From: Chaunax sp. Z400
Lineage: Eukaryota > Chordata > Actinopteri > Lophiiformes > Chaunacidae
Direction of reading: 5' to 3'
NCBI GenBank assembly: GCA_037577475.1
Contig: CM075188.1
Coordinates: 6,607,501-6,671,500 of the forward strand
Length of the DNA: 64,000 nt
A program made the translations under genes and the position numbers. The notes beneath the pieces are model-generated. The model was not told the DNA's origin. It made no database searches and saw nothing but the letters and a program-made list of their open reading frames with translations. Position 1 is the stretch's first letter. Each line of letters opens with the position of its first letter. This document shows, piece after piece, positions 33,810 to 50,279 of the stretch.

Positions 33810-35945
33810 TTCTTGTCTTCCACATCCCAAAAGCCTCCTGCTGTCATCTGTTTTTACATGTTCAAAAAGATAAGATGTTGGGAGTACATAGTTGTCGTAA
33901 CAGCCAAATATTATTGCTCCATCATATCAAACATTATTTTTTAGTGAATGTGTAGAAAATAATATAATAATATAATAATAATAATAACAATGTGACACAT
34001 AAATTCAACAATCGAATCCAGTTTTTCAGTTGACCTGAGCTAAAATGGAACAGAGGAGAACCACTGAGGCGATGAGCTCACATAGCAAACATGAAAAAAT
34101 GTGTCCTTGCCTTATCTGTAAACAGCATCAGCCACAGGCGTAGTCCTGTTTACAGTTCCTCACTGGCTCTGTGTGACTTGTTTACTTTTATGGTTAAGTG
34201 AGGAATTTCTTGTGTCACCAGGTGTGAGGGACCGTTTCTTGGTCAACGTGCAACAAGTCAGACTTGTGTAAATGCTGTTCACCTCTAGTAGTTCCCTAAA
34301 TGTGGCTGCTGATGTTTGTTGAAGTTGAAATTATTTTGTCTGTGAGAAAAAGGAAGCGGATAAAGAATAACGGAAGAATAAAGGTTGTGATGAGGAAGAC
34401 AACAGTGTTATTCATCACCCATTAAGATGAAAATGTTGGTGGCTGCTGGTTGGCCTCCTGTCGTCCCTAGTAACACAGCAGAGTGGAGGCTCGGTCAGAG
34501 CCAACGGACAAGGTAATGTGAGGAATGTGGCCATTTCCGCCTTTGCAGGAAAACAAAAGGAGCTGCTGAAGCGCCTAGCTTGTCCCACCTCACTTCACAA
34601 GGCTGCTGCTCCTGCATCACAGCCTGCATTGTGTGAACCCAGTCAGCCCAGGCCTCGCCATCAACGGGTTCGAATGGAATGACCTTAAATGTCATTCCTG
34701 TCAGCAAATGTGTTTCAAACTCTGAGGCTGATATAAAATGTGCTAAGATGGTGAAAATGTTGGTGTGAAATGGAAATGGGAAAACTTTACCAACCAACAG
34801 TCCAACTCTCAGCAGAAAGAGAAGCACAAATGAAAAGTAAAAGTATCTACAATATATTCCTAACATTTGCTCTTCTTGCATAATACATAATAATCACATA
34901 ATAATACATGTGATGCTAATGCTAATCATTTAATGTATGTACTGACTGAAATAACCGATGTCTGGAGCTTCACGTCTTTGCTCAGGGCCTGCTGTGGATA
35001 TAGGAATATGGGTTTGACATTTTGGGAGGAATGTTGATTCAGTTTCTTGCTGTAAAAAAAATTAGAAGAAAAAAAAGCATCAATTTGTAAGAACAACATG
35101 GCACCACAGAAGTCGATTAGCTTTAACACTTTTCTCGGAGTCACAAATATGATCATAGAAATATGATCATCGGATCTTTGATCATTGGATTGTGCATAAA
35201 TGTCAATAAAATCCTGTAGAAATCAAACAAAAGTCCAGAGCCTGTAGCTGTCTGTACATCCATGGGTACAATGCAAACAGGAACTTCTAATGACTGGCTT
35301 ACTTTAAACTGGACTAATGTGTAAACAGACAGCGTGAAAAATAGGTTACAAGTGACTTTTTCTTATGTTGTGTGATGTGGTATGAGTCACACTCCTCAAG
35401 ACTGGATATGAAATGATGTGTTGACAGAAGAGCAGGAAAGCATTTCCATATTTGCTTAGTTCCTTAGGGTGGAACACACATTAATAACGTCATGCTGGTT
35501 CTCACTCAGCGAGACGTGGATTAATTTACGAGGTAATAGGATCAGTCAGTCCCTCAGGTGTCTGACTGTAATCCCGGTGTGGTCGGCATGCAGTGGAGTC
35601 ATGAAAATGTTGTCTGCTTGTATTCCTATAAACATGACATGACACAACACTAACACACCCTCTTTGTCAGTTTGCATATTTTTGAATCAAAGGCATCTCA
35701 GCTGTTGACGACGTCCACACCATAGAGACCCTGCATGGTGACGTCACTTTTTCACTGTATGGATGTCCTGTGTGCGTCATGGCTGACCTCTCTTTGGCTG
35801 GAGATGACACAGCTCCACACAAATGCTACATGAGGCCCATTAAACTGGACTGAGGGACATAATCCAAGGCTGGTGTGTGGTGAATGTGGCCCATTGTTGC
35901 TGATATGTAGTTTCATTGTACAAAAAAAAAGAAATCCTCAGGTAT
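33810..35945. other. Intergenic, unassigned
   Basis: Contains a short AAT-type microsatellite (about 33958-33988). A 128-codon minus-strand frame (34495-34881) shows no domain I recognise. No gene is called. Confidence 0.45.
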
Positions 35946-35954
35946 ATTAACCTT

Positions 35955-36965
35955 TAAAGGAATAGTTTGACTTTTTAATGAAAGTTAGATGAGAGGATCG
36001 ATACCCTGTCACATCTGTAGCTGGTTAGATTAGTTTAGCATGAAGAGGCAGGAGGCAGGGGGAAACAGCAAGCCTCGTTCTGTCCAAAGGTTGAGGTTAT
36101 TAACATGTTGTAACTGGTTTGTTTCATCAAAAACAAAGGTTTATGGACTGGATTACTTCTCTGTCAGGACTTTTTTGGAGGTCTTTGCCACTTGGTAATT
36201 TTGATTTGACTTTAAAATCACAACTTGTGGTTTTAACACTTTAGTACATATTAATCAAATAAAACAGAATAAGAGTGTAATTTACAAGTCTTTTGAGGTG
36301 CTTTTTCCGCCATTTTTAAACAGCTCTTTCCAATCTTTGTGCTAAGCTAAAGCCGGGCTCACAGTAGAGGAGAATCTGGCTGATTTCACCCCGATCAGTC
36401 CTCCTGATAGTCGGAGGAAAAAACTGGTTTGTAGCTTTTATTGGTCCAGAAGTTTGACCCAGATTAGCTGGTAGTGTGAGGTGTTTACAGATCCAGTCTT
36501 TCAACTCCTGATCTGCTCGTGGACAATCGAGGCTGCCCAGATAATTTTCATGTTTGATATTTAGGAGGTAAAATCTGGATGATTACATCAGTACTTTCTG
36601 AACAGGACCGGTATAGCCAATGAAACCGACATCCTGGAGCAGCTGATGCCGATGTGTTCACGCGGCTTCTGTTCATGCTCCCTCTGGCACAAGAATGTTT
36701 ATGAAATTTCTCAATAGATTGTGATGCCCCATTATTCTTGAATCTTGTAGTGTGGGCATGTTTGAAATTTGAGAGGAGATAATCTGTGAACATTCTCGTT
36801 ATGTGTTTAATGGAACCTGATTTCAAAATTGTTGAGGATTCTAAAACTCCTGTAGTGTGAGCCTGACTTAAACTACCTATATCCTGGCTGGAGCTTAATG
36901 TTTAGACAGAACAGAGGTTGTCTGGCTTCTCATTGAACTTTGAGCAAGAATGCAGCTGAGCATAT
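35955..36965. repeat. Inverted-repeat element split by a nested MITE
   Basis: The left part (35955-36350) begins AAAGGAATAGTTTGACTTTT and includes AGTTAGATGAGAGGATCGAT and GGGGGAAACAGCAAGCCTCG. The right part (36869-36965) resembles the reverse complement of the left end, e.g. ACTTTGAGCAAGAATGCAGC. Together they look like one common teleost non-autonomous element interrupted by 36351-36868. Confidence 0.55.
36351..36868. mobile_element. PIF/Harbinger-like MITE, 518 bp, with TAA target duplication
   Basis: Left end AGCCGGGCTCACAGTAGAGG and right end, read in reverse complement, AGTCAGGCTCACACTACAGG form terminal inverted repeats. TAA occurs on both sides (36348-36350 and 36869-36871), the 3-bp duplication of PIF/Harbinger elements. 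No transposase is encoded. It sits in another repeat and is therefore the younger of the two. Confidence 0.75.
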
Positions 36966-36969
36966 TAAA

Positions 36970-37860
36970 CTAATCATATAGCTGGATCTCTGTACATTAC
37001 CCTATAAATAATACAGGTATATAGGAAGGTAGACTACATAGTGCAAGCTGATACGCAGAACTTACTGATTCTTATCAGTGGGTATCAGCATTCTTTGGTG
37101 ACTGTTGGACTTAAACTGCCATGCAAATCAGCAGGTGGACATTTCCCTGAGAGTGTAGACATAGAGCAACCTGCAGTTTGCCTTCCAATTGACTGCTCCA
37201 TGTTAACAAGAGGAGACTTGTTTACACCCCACAACCTCCACCACCACATGAGGAGGATCCTTTTCATGCAAAAAAGGGCTGCACAATCCAATCCAATACT
37301 ACAACCCTCCCCCCACTGCCAGCTGATCCCAGGTTCTCCATCTGTGTGTTTGTGTGTGAATCAAGGGTATAGTTGGTGCTAGTGGTGGAGGGGAGAACAG
37401 CAGATGGCAGGGCTACCACCATCATGTCTGCTTTTTGGGGAGAACAATGCATCTCTCAGTGCTCTTATTAAAGGAGGGGAAGGGGATTTCAGTCCACGGA
37501 CAGCTGGCAGGCAGTGTGCCTCGCACCCGCCCCTCTCCCCCCCGGGTCCACACACAGACACACACTCTGCAATTAACTGGCACGGGCCACGGCTTAAATA
37601 TTTACCAGGCACATGCAAACAAAAGGCTGTTCTAGAAAATAATGATTAATCCATGTCTCGAATATGACAGTACTGTTTCATTATTGCCTCACTGTAGTAG
37701 TTTTAATAAGGTCTGGTTCGATCATGTAAGTAGGTAAAATCCACTGTTCAATACAGTTCAGCTTTTAATGAATGCAAATACAGTATTAATTAGATTTAGC
37801 GCTGGTTATCAGTTTATCATATGGTAACTCTAAATCACCAACATTTTTGTAATTCAAGTG
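36970..37860. other. Intergenic, unassigned
   Basis: Somewhat GC-richer sequence around 37100-37600 with frames on both strands but no recognisable domain. No gene called. Confidence 0.4.
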
Positions 37861-37867
37861 ATCACTT

Positions 37868-38805
37868 AGAACATTAAGCAAGCAAAAACTTTAAATATTC
37901 ATTGTTTTCAGCTTCTCAAATATGATAAATAGAAGATAACTTGGGTTTCATACTGTTGGTTGGACAAAACAAAGAGTATGAAAACATCACCTGGGGCTTC
38001 TGGGAAATTTGGAATGAAAAAATGAGTATTTAGTTAAATATGACATTTGAGTCTTTAACAACATTTCTGTGCTAAATGTGGATAATTTTGTCTCCTTTCA
38101 CATATCTGTTGAACACAGAAATTCTTCTATCACATTGTTACTTTAGCACACTGTAGTTGTTTTGCTTTATGGCACCTTTTTAAAAAATCTTCTGCAGTCT
38201 AACATGCCTGTTTCATTCCTACAACTGTAACAATTTAAGGAGCAAGCAAGACAACAACAAAAACAACACCAACGATTTTGAAAATCAAGTCCTCATTTTG
38301 AACATTTAGCAAGCAAATGTTTTAAATACTCTTTGTTTTCAGCTTCTCAAATGTAAGAAATTGCTGTTTTTAGCCATTCACCAATTAACATGGGCTTCAG
38401 ACTGTTGGTTGGACAAAACAAGGATTTTGAACACATCACCTGGGGCTTCTGGGAAATTTTAAATCTGCACTTTTTGACATTCATAGACAAACAGATCAAT
38501 AGATAATAAAAGCAGTTATTACTGGCAGCCCTTATCTTTTTTATTTACCTCTTTTTGTGGGAGGAGGTTGACAGTAGGTATGCGTGTTTTGTAAAATATC
38601 ATTTTCTGGAATGAATCTGGATTTTTTTTTTGGTCTCCTCTCTCAAATCAAATGAACACAGAAATCCAAACATATCATCAGATTTGTTACTATTACATTC
38701 GTAGATTGATGACTTTATCACAGTGAAGTTGAAATGTTTTATTATCTGTTTGTTTTTTAATCTCCTGCAGTCTAACATTCCTGTCTCACTCCTACAACCG
38801 TAAAA
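37868..38805 (+). repeat. Imperfect tandem duplication upstream of amotl2
   Basis: Unit A (about 37868-38235) and unit B (about 38305-38805) share ordered blocks: TTGTTTTCAGCTTCTCAAAT; ACTGTTGGTTGGACAAAACA; CATCACCTGGGGCTTCTGGG; GAACACAGAAAT; CTGCAGTCTAACATTCCTGT-like; CTCCTACAACCGTAAA-like. Unit B is longer because of extra sequence. The GGTTGGACAAAA core belongs to a dispersed MITE also seen at 15940-16200. Confidence 0.75.
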
Positions 38806-38889
38806 TTCCTCAAACTACAACAAAAACATTAACAACAAGCTTTTTTACATGACACAAGCAGCCAGCTGAGGTGCCGCTGCTGCTCTGAA

Positions 38890-38955
38890 TCCAATTTTTC
38901 CTCCCCTCCCTCTCCCTCCTCGTTCTCCTCCTCCTTCTCCTCCCCCTCCTCCCCT
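38890..38955 (+). repeat. Polypyrimidine (CCTCCT)n-like tract
   Basis: Nearly pure C/T for over 60 bp, immediately upstream of the amotl2 promoter. Such mirror-prone tracts can adopt triplex structure and often sit near promoters. Confidence 0.8.
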
Positions 38956-38992
38956 ATGCTCTGCTTTTGATCCCACAGACTTGGAGCCTTTA

Positions 38993-39007
38993 CATTCCAG
39001 TCATTCC
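38993..39007 (+). promoter_or_regulatory. amotl2: Tandem TEAD (M-CAT) motifs at the amotl2 promoter
   Basis: CATTCC at 38993-38998 and again at 39002-39007, same orientation, 3 bp apart, roughly 0.1 kb from the first non-coding exon. CATTCC is the TEAD core, and AMOTL2 is a known YAP/TAZ-TEAD target in mammals, so direct feedback control of amotl2 is a reasonable inference. Confidence 0.55.
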
Positions 39008-39059
39008 AGCCGCAGCGAACAATCGGCCCTCAGTTATTTATGCGCAGCTCCAGCTCCAG

Positions 39060-39209
39060 TGTGCTCAGTGCGCCTCTGCTCGTCAGCACGCACACACGTC
39101 CGTATAGGAGAGACCAGGAGGAAGAAACTCGCGTTGAACTGAGCGCAGATACTGAAGAGATCACACCAGCGTTCACTATTTATTTCGCCTGTGATGAGAC
39201 AATAATTAG
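39060..39209 (+). other. amotl2: amotl2 5' non-coding exon (approximate start)
   Basis: The GC-rich segment ends in a good GTAAGT donor at 39210. The next acceptor, TCCTTCAG at 39900, opens the exon with the start codon. The 5' edge is a guess, since no TATA box is clear; TTATTTATGC at about 39035 is a weak candidate. Confidence 0.5.
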
Positions 39210-39851
39210 GTAAGTTTTACATTTTCTTCTCCTCAGTTTGTCTGGTTCGGATTGTGTGAGGAACCTAAATCCCATTGGCTCGGATTATTCGCGTGGCGCA
39301 ATACTGATGTGTCATTATTATTGTTTGAGATATTGGTGCGAGTTTTCATGCTCTTTGTTATTAGCCTGGGGTCCAGGTGGAACAGATTTATGTATTTATA
39401 TCTTTTTTTTAGTTTCTGGTAGCATCTCTGTAGGATTTTATCAGATTAATTCCCACAGGAATTAAATAGAAAACAGGAATTTTTAAGTTTTTCATTTGTT
39501 TTGCAAGGTTTTGCATTTTTAAGTTAAGCATTTTGCATATTATACCATATTTTGGACGCACACATTGGACACTATTAACACAACACAATTGGTCTATGTG
39601 TTGTGTGCATTTGTGTGAAGTCTGTGATGTTTCTTGTAACGGAAGGCCATGCTTAGAGTGTGTGGGCAGTAAAACTGAATCTGTCAGGGGTATTTCCAGC
39701 TCAGGTGTCTGGAGCTCTAGAAGTTTGGAAAATAAGATAAGTATTGTCAACGTTGGCTTCTGCTTGTGTCTCAACTGATCATTGAATGAACTTGATAATA
39801 ACAACAGTGATGAGGAATCATGAAAACAGACTGTGTTGATATGAACTATAA

Positions 39852-45283
<5,432 letters not shown>

Positions 45284-47150
45284 AAGCTCCCAGCAGCTGA
45301 TATGACTGAACAGTGACAGCGAACGGTGATAGAGACTTTTGAAGTGTGAATCTTCACAGTCTGGAGATGAAAGCTGAGCTTTCCTTCTACTGCATGACTG
45401 ACAGTTGCCTCATGGGACAGAATTCTTCAAGGTACCTGGACAGTATGCATTATGATAGGAACTGGGCTGCTGATTGTGCATTATGCATGTGTTGTGCGCA
45501 TTACGTTTTTTTTGTTTTTGTAACGTATTGTATTTATATGTGTAAATGCTGCTCATGTTGTGATGTTACTTTTATGTTTGAGAGGTGAAAAGGATAAGGA
45601 GATCTCAGCTTCAATTAAATTCTATACAAATATATTCACTTTTCTGGATTAAGTGCGCAACACATGCATGTTTTGTTTGGTTAATTTTAGACTTCCAGTA
45701 GCAAGCCTATTACCGTCCTCTCTGAAGATAATGGGAATATTTATAAAATGACTCTATAAACATCCTCTATGTTTTCATGTCATGTTTGAGGATTATTCTG
45801 TTAAACAGAGACACTCAAACCCGAATTAACAGTTGCTCCTCTCTTTAAAATACATTTGGGGCCCTGCTCACAGCTCAGCAGAGGATTTGGAAACTTCCTT
45901 TGAATGCAGAGTCTGTAGAATGTCTGCTCATTTCTCTCTTAAAAAAGCCTGTGAAGACTGACAGTGTTGCATGTGGGGTCTAATTTTCCAGATCCCGGGT
46001 TAATGTTTGGAGCCCCAGATGGCGACTGCCCAGCATTTCGTCCCCTCCACTTACACGCTGGTGCTAATCCTTTCACATTCTTTTGCTGAGGGAATACTCC
46101 CGTTAAAGAAAAAGACTATCTAAAGTCTGACCCCTCGCCCTTGTTAAAATGGCACGCATTCTCCACATGATTCCTTTTCTGGGGTTGGTTATTTCTTGTC
46201 AGCCGTGGTAGCTGGTTCTGCCACGAGGATAGAAATGGTCAACTATGATTGGCTTGCAGTTGCCACTCTATTTGTTGTCCCCATCGATGTGTTATATTCA
46301 GCCATGTTTTCTCCATTGCTCAAGTATCTCACATTTCTGGGTGGACATAGAATCTTCTATTTATTTCTCCCTGCAGACTTAGGATCACTGAACAATGCTG
46401 AATGTAGACTCCTGTTTTCCAGGACTGTGTTTAACTGGAATGTGCCACAATTCAGATTCGTTCTGCTCTTTAGAGGGGAATACAGCTACATTTCACATCA
46501 ATGGATTGGTGAAGAATCTAAAGTATTATCCTCCAGTTTTGAAATGTTCGTACTGAGGATAGTTTGCTGGGTACCTCAAAAGCTTCATGTTCTTCTAGTT
46601 CACCGTCAAGTTCCATCTTGACAATATTTTCAATAGGAGTATTATTTGAGGGCGCACAAATAGCCTGTGAAATCTTACTTTCTACTTGTTTTCCCCTTAA
46701 AGCTTTTTCATTGTATGTCCCATTACAATGCATTTGCTGGTCAGTGCAGTGTCTCAGTTTGAGTTAATGCCCTTCACTATATGTTTGAAATGTGTTTACA
46801 TGAATGACTATTTGAAGTGAGAGAAGTTAATATATTTTGTAGTTGTTGTTTTGTTTTTCTTCATTTATATACTTTGGTTTGTTGTCTGGTGCCAAAGATG
46901 TACTCTACTTTTAAGTTATAACCCATGTCAAATACAAAAGGTTTTGTTAAGGTGCCTTGCTTCAGCTGGTTGATCCATTTTGATGTGGCTGTGAACTTTT
47001 GTAAAGGAAACATTTGTATGTATGCCTTAACATTTCAACATAATAGATTAAAATTCTTAATATATGTCTGATAAAAGGCTGTCTGGTTTCATTTGTTGCA
47101 CTGGTTTAATACAGTATATAAATCGGCTTGATAATAAAAATAAAGTTCTC
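45284..47150 (+). other. amotl2: amotl2 3' UTR (about 1.9 kb)
   Basis: No coding exon follows the stop. Two overlapping-range AATAAA signals at 47133-47138 and 47139-47144 are the first strong polyadenylation signals in the region, so a long 3' UTR is inferred. It is AT-rich and could carry miRNA or AU-rich control sites. Confidence 0.55.
47133..47144 (+). terminator. amotl2: Double AATAAA polyadenylation signal, candidate amotl2 3' end
   Basis: Two adjacent AATAAA hexamers followed by a GT-containing stretch. Distance from the stop codon is about 1.85 kb. Confidence 0.5.
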
Positions 47151-47154
47151 AAAT

Positions 47155-47745
47155 GTAACTAAGTACAATTACTCAGGTCCTGCCTGCACTTAAGTACAAA
47201 TCTGAAATACTTGTATTTGACTGGAGTATTTCTATTTTATGCAACTTTATTCTTTTACTCCACTACATTTGTCTGAGAGCTTTAGTTACTAGCTACAGAT
47301 TACTATTTTTCATGTCCTTCTTGTCCAGTTAAACTTATTTAAATCTTTTTATTGCTTATTTGTTTTATGAAAAACAATTTTAAACTCTCTTGGATTAACT
47401 GGAAAAAATTTTGTCACAAAGCTGAAAACAGGGCCTTTGTGAGCTCATTAGAGATATGTGGTTCTCACATGACAGACACACCACAAACAAACATGATAAT
47501 TTTACAGATAGAATATGATGCATTGCTGTAGATTAAAAGTACCTAACAGTATATAAAGCAGTTTAAATGAGCTCATCCTTAATCATCTAAAGCAGTAAAA
47601 TACAACGTATGAATGCAGCAGTGATATTAATCCAGATATAACACTAAAACACTGACAGATGACATTTTACTACATATTGAGTACTTTGAAGTATGGAATT
47701 AGTACTATTACTCAAGTAAATGATCTGAATACTTATTCCACCACC
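47155..47745 (+). repeat. Complete copy of the TACTCAAGTA MITE-like repeat
   Basis: Starts with CTAAGTACAATTACTCAGGT, goes through ATACTTGTATTTGACTGGAG, TTACTCCACTACATTTGTCT and AGCTTTAGTTACTAGCTACA, and ends near GTACTATTACTCAAGTAAAT and CTTATTCCACCACCT. This is the same order as the split copy at 1440-1626 plus 3940-4135. No coding capacity. Confidence 0.65.
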
Positions 47746-47749
47746 TCAG

Positions 47750-48560
47750 AAACCCTACTGAGCATCTGAGGTGTCAGTGAAGGTTGTCAGATAGACGTTT
47801 TAATATATTTCATATTTAAAGGCCCCCACTTATGACTTAAGACTGTTTGTTCATTCAATACCATTGTTCAGCTAAGTCCCATCTAGATCAATAAGAGACA
47901 TAAGATGTGCTATAACTCAGGAATTTCAGGAATTCACTCTACAGAAGAAAACTTGAATCTACTCATGGACGAGAGGCTCGGGCTGGTGACAGCTTGACAT
48001 GTAAACATTACTAGTGTCCTGCTCTGCTGAACAATTATGTTAGTTAGCTTAGATAGTTAGCCTCTCATCCATGTGTGGATGCATGCTTCCTTCTGTGCGC
48101 TGATTCAGTTGCCAGCTTGAATTTAATTGAAAGAAATTGGTTTCAATATGAAACTCCTCGCAACAACGTCTGTGGATTATCTTGACTGGGTCATGATTTC
48201 TGGAAAGAGGATCAAGGATCATGTAATACATTTGTCCTTTGCCCACTATGGGTGCAGAATAGAATAGGGTAAAAACAGTCAAATATGGCACCAAATGCTG
48301 TTATTTACATATATTTATACATAAACATATACAGCCAGAAAATGATGTTTTGCATTTATAAATTTTGTGTGGGCGAAATACTGACTGTCAACTTTGTGTT
48401 GAAGCACCAAGCATCACTGATGTAAACACAGAGTCCTCCTCCTCTTCCTGCTGGAGTCCTGCACTCTGTCAAGTCAGACCCTGGTTCCGCCCATCAAGAG
48501 CAGCAGCTTGATCAGTGATGCTGTGGTGGAGACAGTCTCTGTAAAGATGTGCACACAACA
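47750..48560. other. Intergenic, unassigned
   Basis: No gene or repeat was identified with confidence up to the Harbinger-related region. Confidence 0.4.
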
Positions 48561-48562
48561 GA

Positions 48563-48985
48563 CTATGGCCCCATTCACACTGCAAAATGTTGCCTGGGTC
48601 GGATTTTTTGCTGATATGTGACTTTTTCTTGGCATCAATTTAATGTCAACAGGCATAAGGACAGGGTGCACGGCCTTGCTAAATTCTCGGACAATCCAGC
48701 AAACAGAAGACTTTGCAATGCCAAACAAGTTAGCCAACGTACGGTAACACACACCTGTTACCAGCTTTTACAGGGAGATTGGTCTCCTGAGCCCAGTATG
48801 AGGCCGTGTGACTTCTTTGTCGTTGTTCTTTTGCGCATGCGGATCAGTTCAGGGCAGTGAACTGTTCATACTGGAATCTAATATAGGCCACATTTTAAAA
48901 GTAATGTGAACAGCTACACAAAAAAATCCGATCAGAGAAAAAATTCCAAATTGTGCATTAAGGCTGGTGGTGTGAATGTAGCCCA
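48563..48985 (-). mobile_element. Non-autonomous element enclosing a PIF/Harbinger transposase fragment
   Basis: Ends look like inverted repeats: CCCCATTCACACTGCAAAAT at the left and GGTGTGAATGTAGCCCA at the right. Between them, minus-strand translation of about 48752-48630 gives YRTLANLFGIAKSSVCWIVR and FSKAVHPVLMP, the helix-turn-helix region of Harbinger transposases. Flanking parts carry GTCGGATTTTTTGCTGAT and AAAAAATCCGATCAGAGAAA. The catalytic domain is missing. A related end lies at 56172-56240. Confidence 0.65.
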
Positions 48986-48989
48986 TGAT

Positions 48990-49950
48990 TTCCATTGCTT
49001 GGCCAGCCTGAGGCCCAACTTATCCATTTATTGTCCTGTGACTGAAGTCAAAGCTTGGCGCTAACATGGCTCACATCCTGGATCTTTGCCCTCTCTTCCT
49101 GAGGAGGTTTGTCTGGTTGAAAGGTGCCACGGGGAGTGACCTACCCCCCAAAAATGCATAGCTTTTTATCCAAAGCCTGCACCTCCTTCTCCATCAATGA
49201 TGAGTGTAGTTCTCTAATAATACATGTTTTACAACAAAAAATGAAGCAGATTTGAAGGTGCTGCCGGCCACTGCCTCTGCATGCACTAAAGTTGAGACAT
49301 TGCTCAGTGACATTTGACAGAAGGCCAATATCTCTACCTAAAACACAGGACCTCACACCTCAACAATCTCGATAGACAAAAAGCAATGCAGATAAGAGGA
49401 AACATTTCTGATTTTGGGATAAACTGTCCCTTTAAGAATATATTAGCGTTACAGCAGGATGTAAAATGTTTGCTATTTTACTGTAAGGAATCTGACCCAA
49501 ATATAATTCAATTCCAATAACAATATTTCTCCAGAGGGATGATTCATTGGCAACACATCCAGAGCTTTTTGTCTGCTCGCTAATGTACCAACATTTATAA
49601 TAAATGCTCCATGAGTGGTACACAATGTAGACCTCTTTGTCTGTTTTTCATTATTCAAACAACATGCAAACAGCATGACAAACTCCAGTAGCATTGTGTT
49701 CTGAATTGTACTTTGAGTTGTATGGGATCAAATGGAGAAATCCTTGCAATTTCATACTCACCATGAACAGAAGAGCTTGTTTAACATGATGTAAAATTTC
49801 AAACCTACTTAGACTCACAGTAGGGACTGTTCTGCTGACTGTAACCGAGCATATGTTCTGAGAATGTTAACTAGCCAACGTGACTGAGTGCAAACAGAAA
49901 TGCAAACCCCAGAAAATGAAATGTCTGAATTATTATATTGAATATGTTAT
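48990..49950. other. Intergenic, unassigned
   Basis: No gene, RNA or clear repeat recognised. Confidence 0.4.
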
Positions 49951-49954
49951 GAAT

Positions 49955-50275
49955 ATGTTGGTCCTGGAATCGGACCTGGGACTTTTCTGTGTGGAGTTTG
50001 CATGTTCTCCCTGTGTCTGCATGGGTTCTCTCTGGGTTCTCCGGCCTCCTCTCACCACCAAAAACATGCAATACGTGAATTGGCTGACTCTAAATTGACC
50101 GTAGGCGTGAATGTGAGTGTGAATGGTTGTTTGTCTTTCTAGGTGTGGTCCTGCAATGAACTAGTGACTTGTCCAGGGTGAACCCCGCCTCCCACCCAAG
50201 GTCAGCTGGCGTAGGCTCCAGCCCCCCCACATCCCTACACAGGATAAGCGGTTACAGAAAATGAATGAATGAATG
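49955..50275 (+). mobile_element. tRNA-derived SINE-like repeat, 5'-truncated, plus orientation
   Basis: Contains GTGGAGTTTGCATGTTCTCC, TGACTCTAAATTGACCGTAG, ACTTGTCCAGGGTGAACCCC and AGGATAAGCGGTTACAGAAA, then a GAATGAATGAATG tail. This is a very common teleost family. The tRNA-like head is mostly missing here; a fuller copy is at 58835-59152 in the other orientation. Confidence 0.75.
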
Positions 50276-50279
50276 AAAA

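Noticed and set aside
34495..34881. 128-codon minus-strand open frame containing a Trp-rich segment
   Set aside because: Some plausible-looking codons but no recognised family, no clear exon boundaries. Left uncalled; a protein search of residues after the middle would settle it.
48474..48752. 92-codon minus-strand frame as a real Harbinger-derived gene
   Set aside because: Only about 40 residues are transposase-like; the remainder is read from MITE and flanking DNA.
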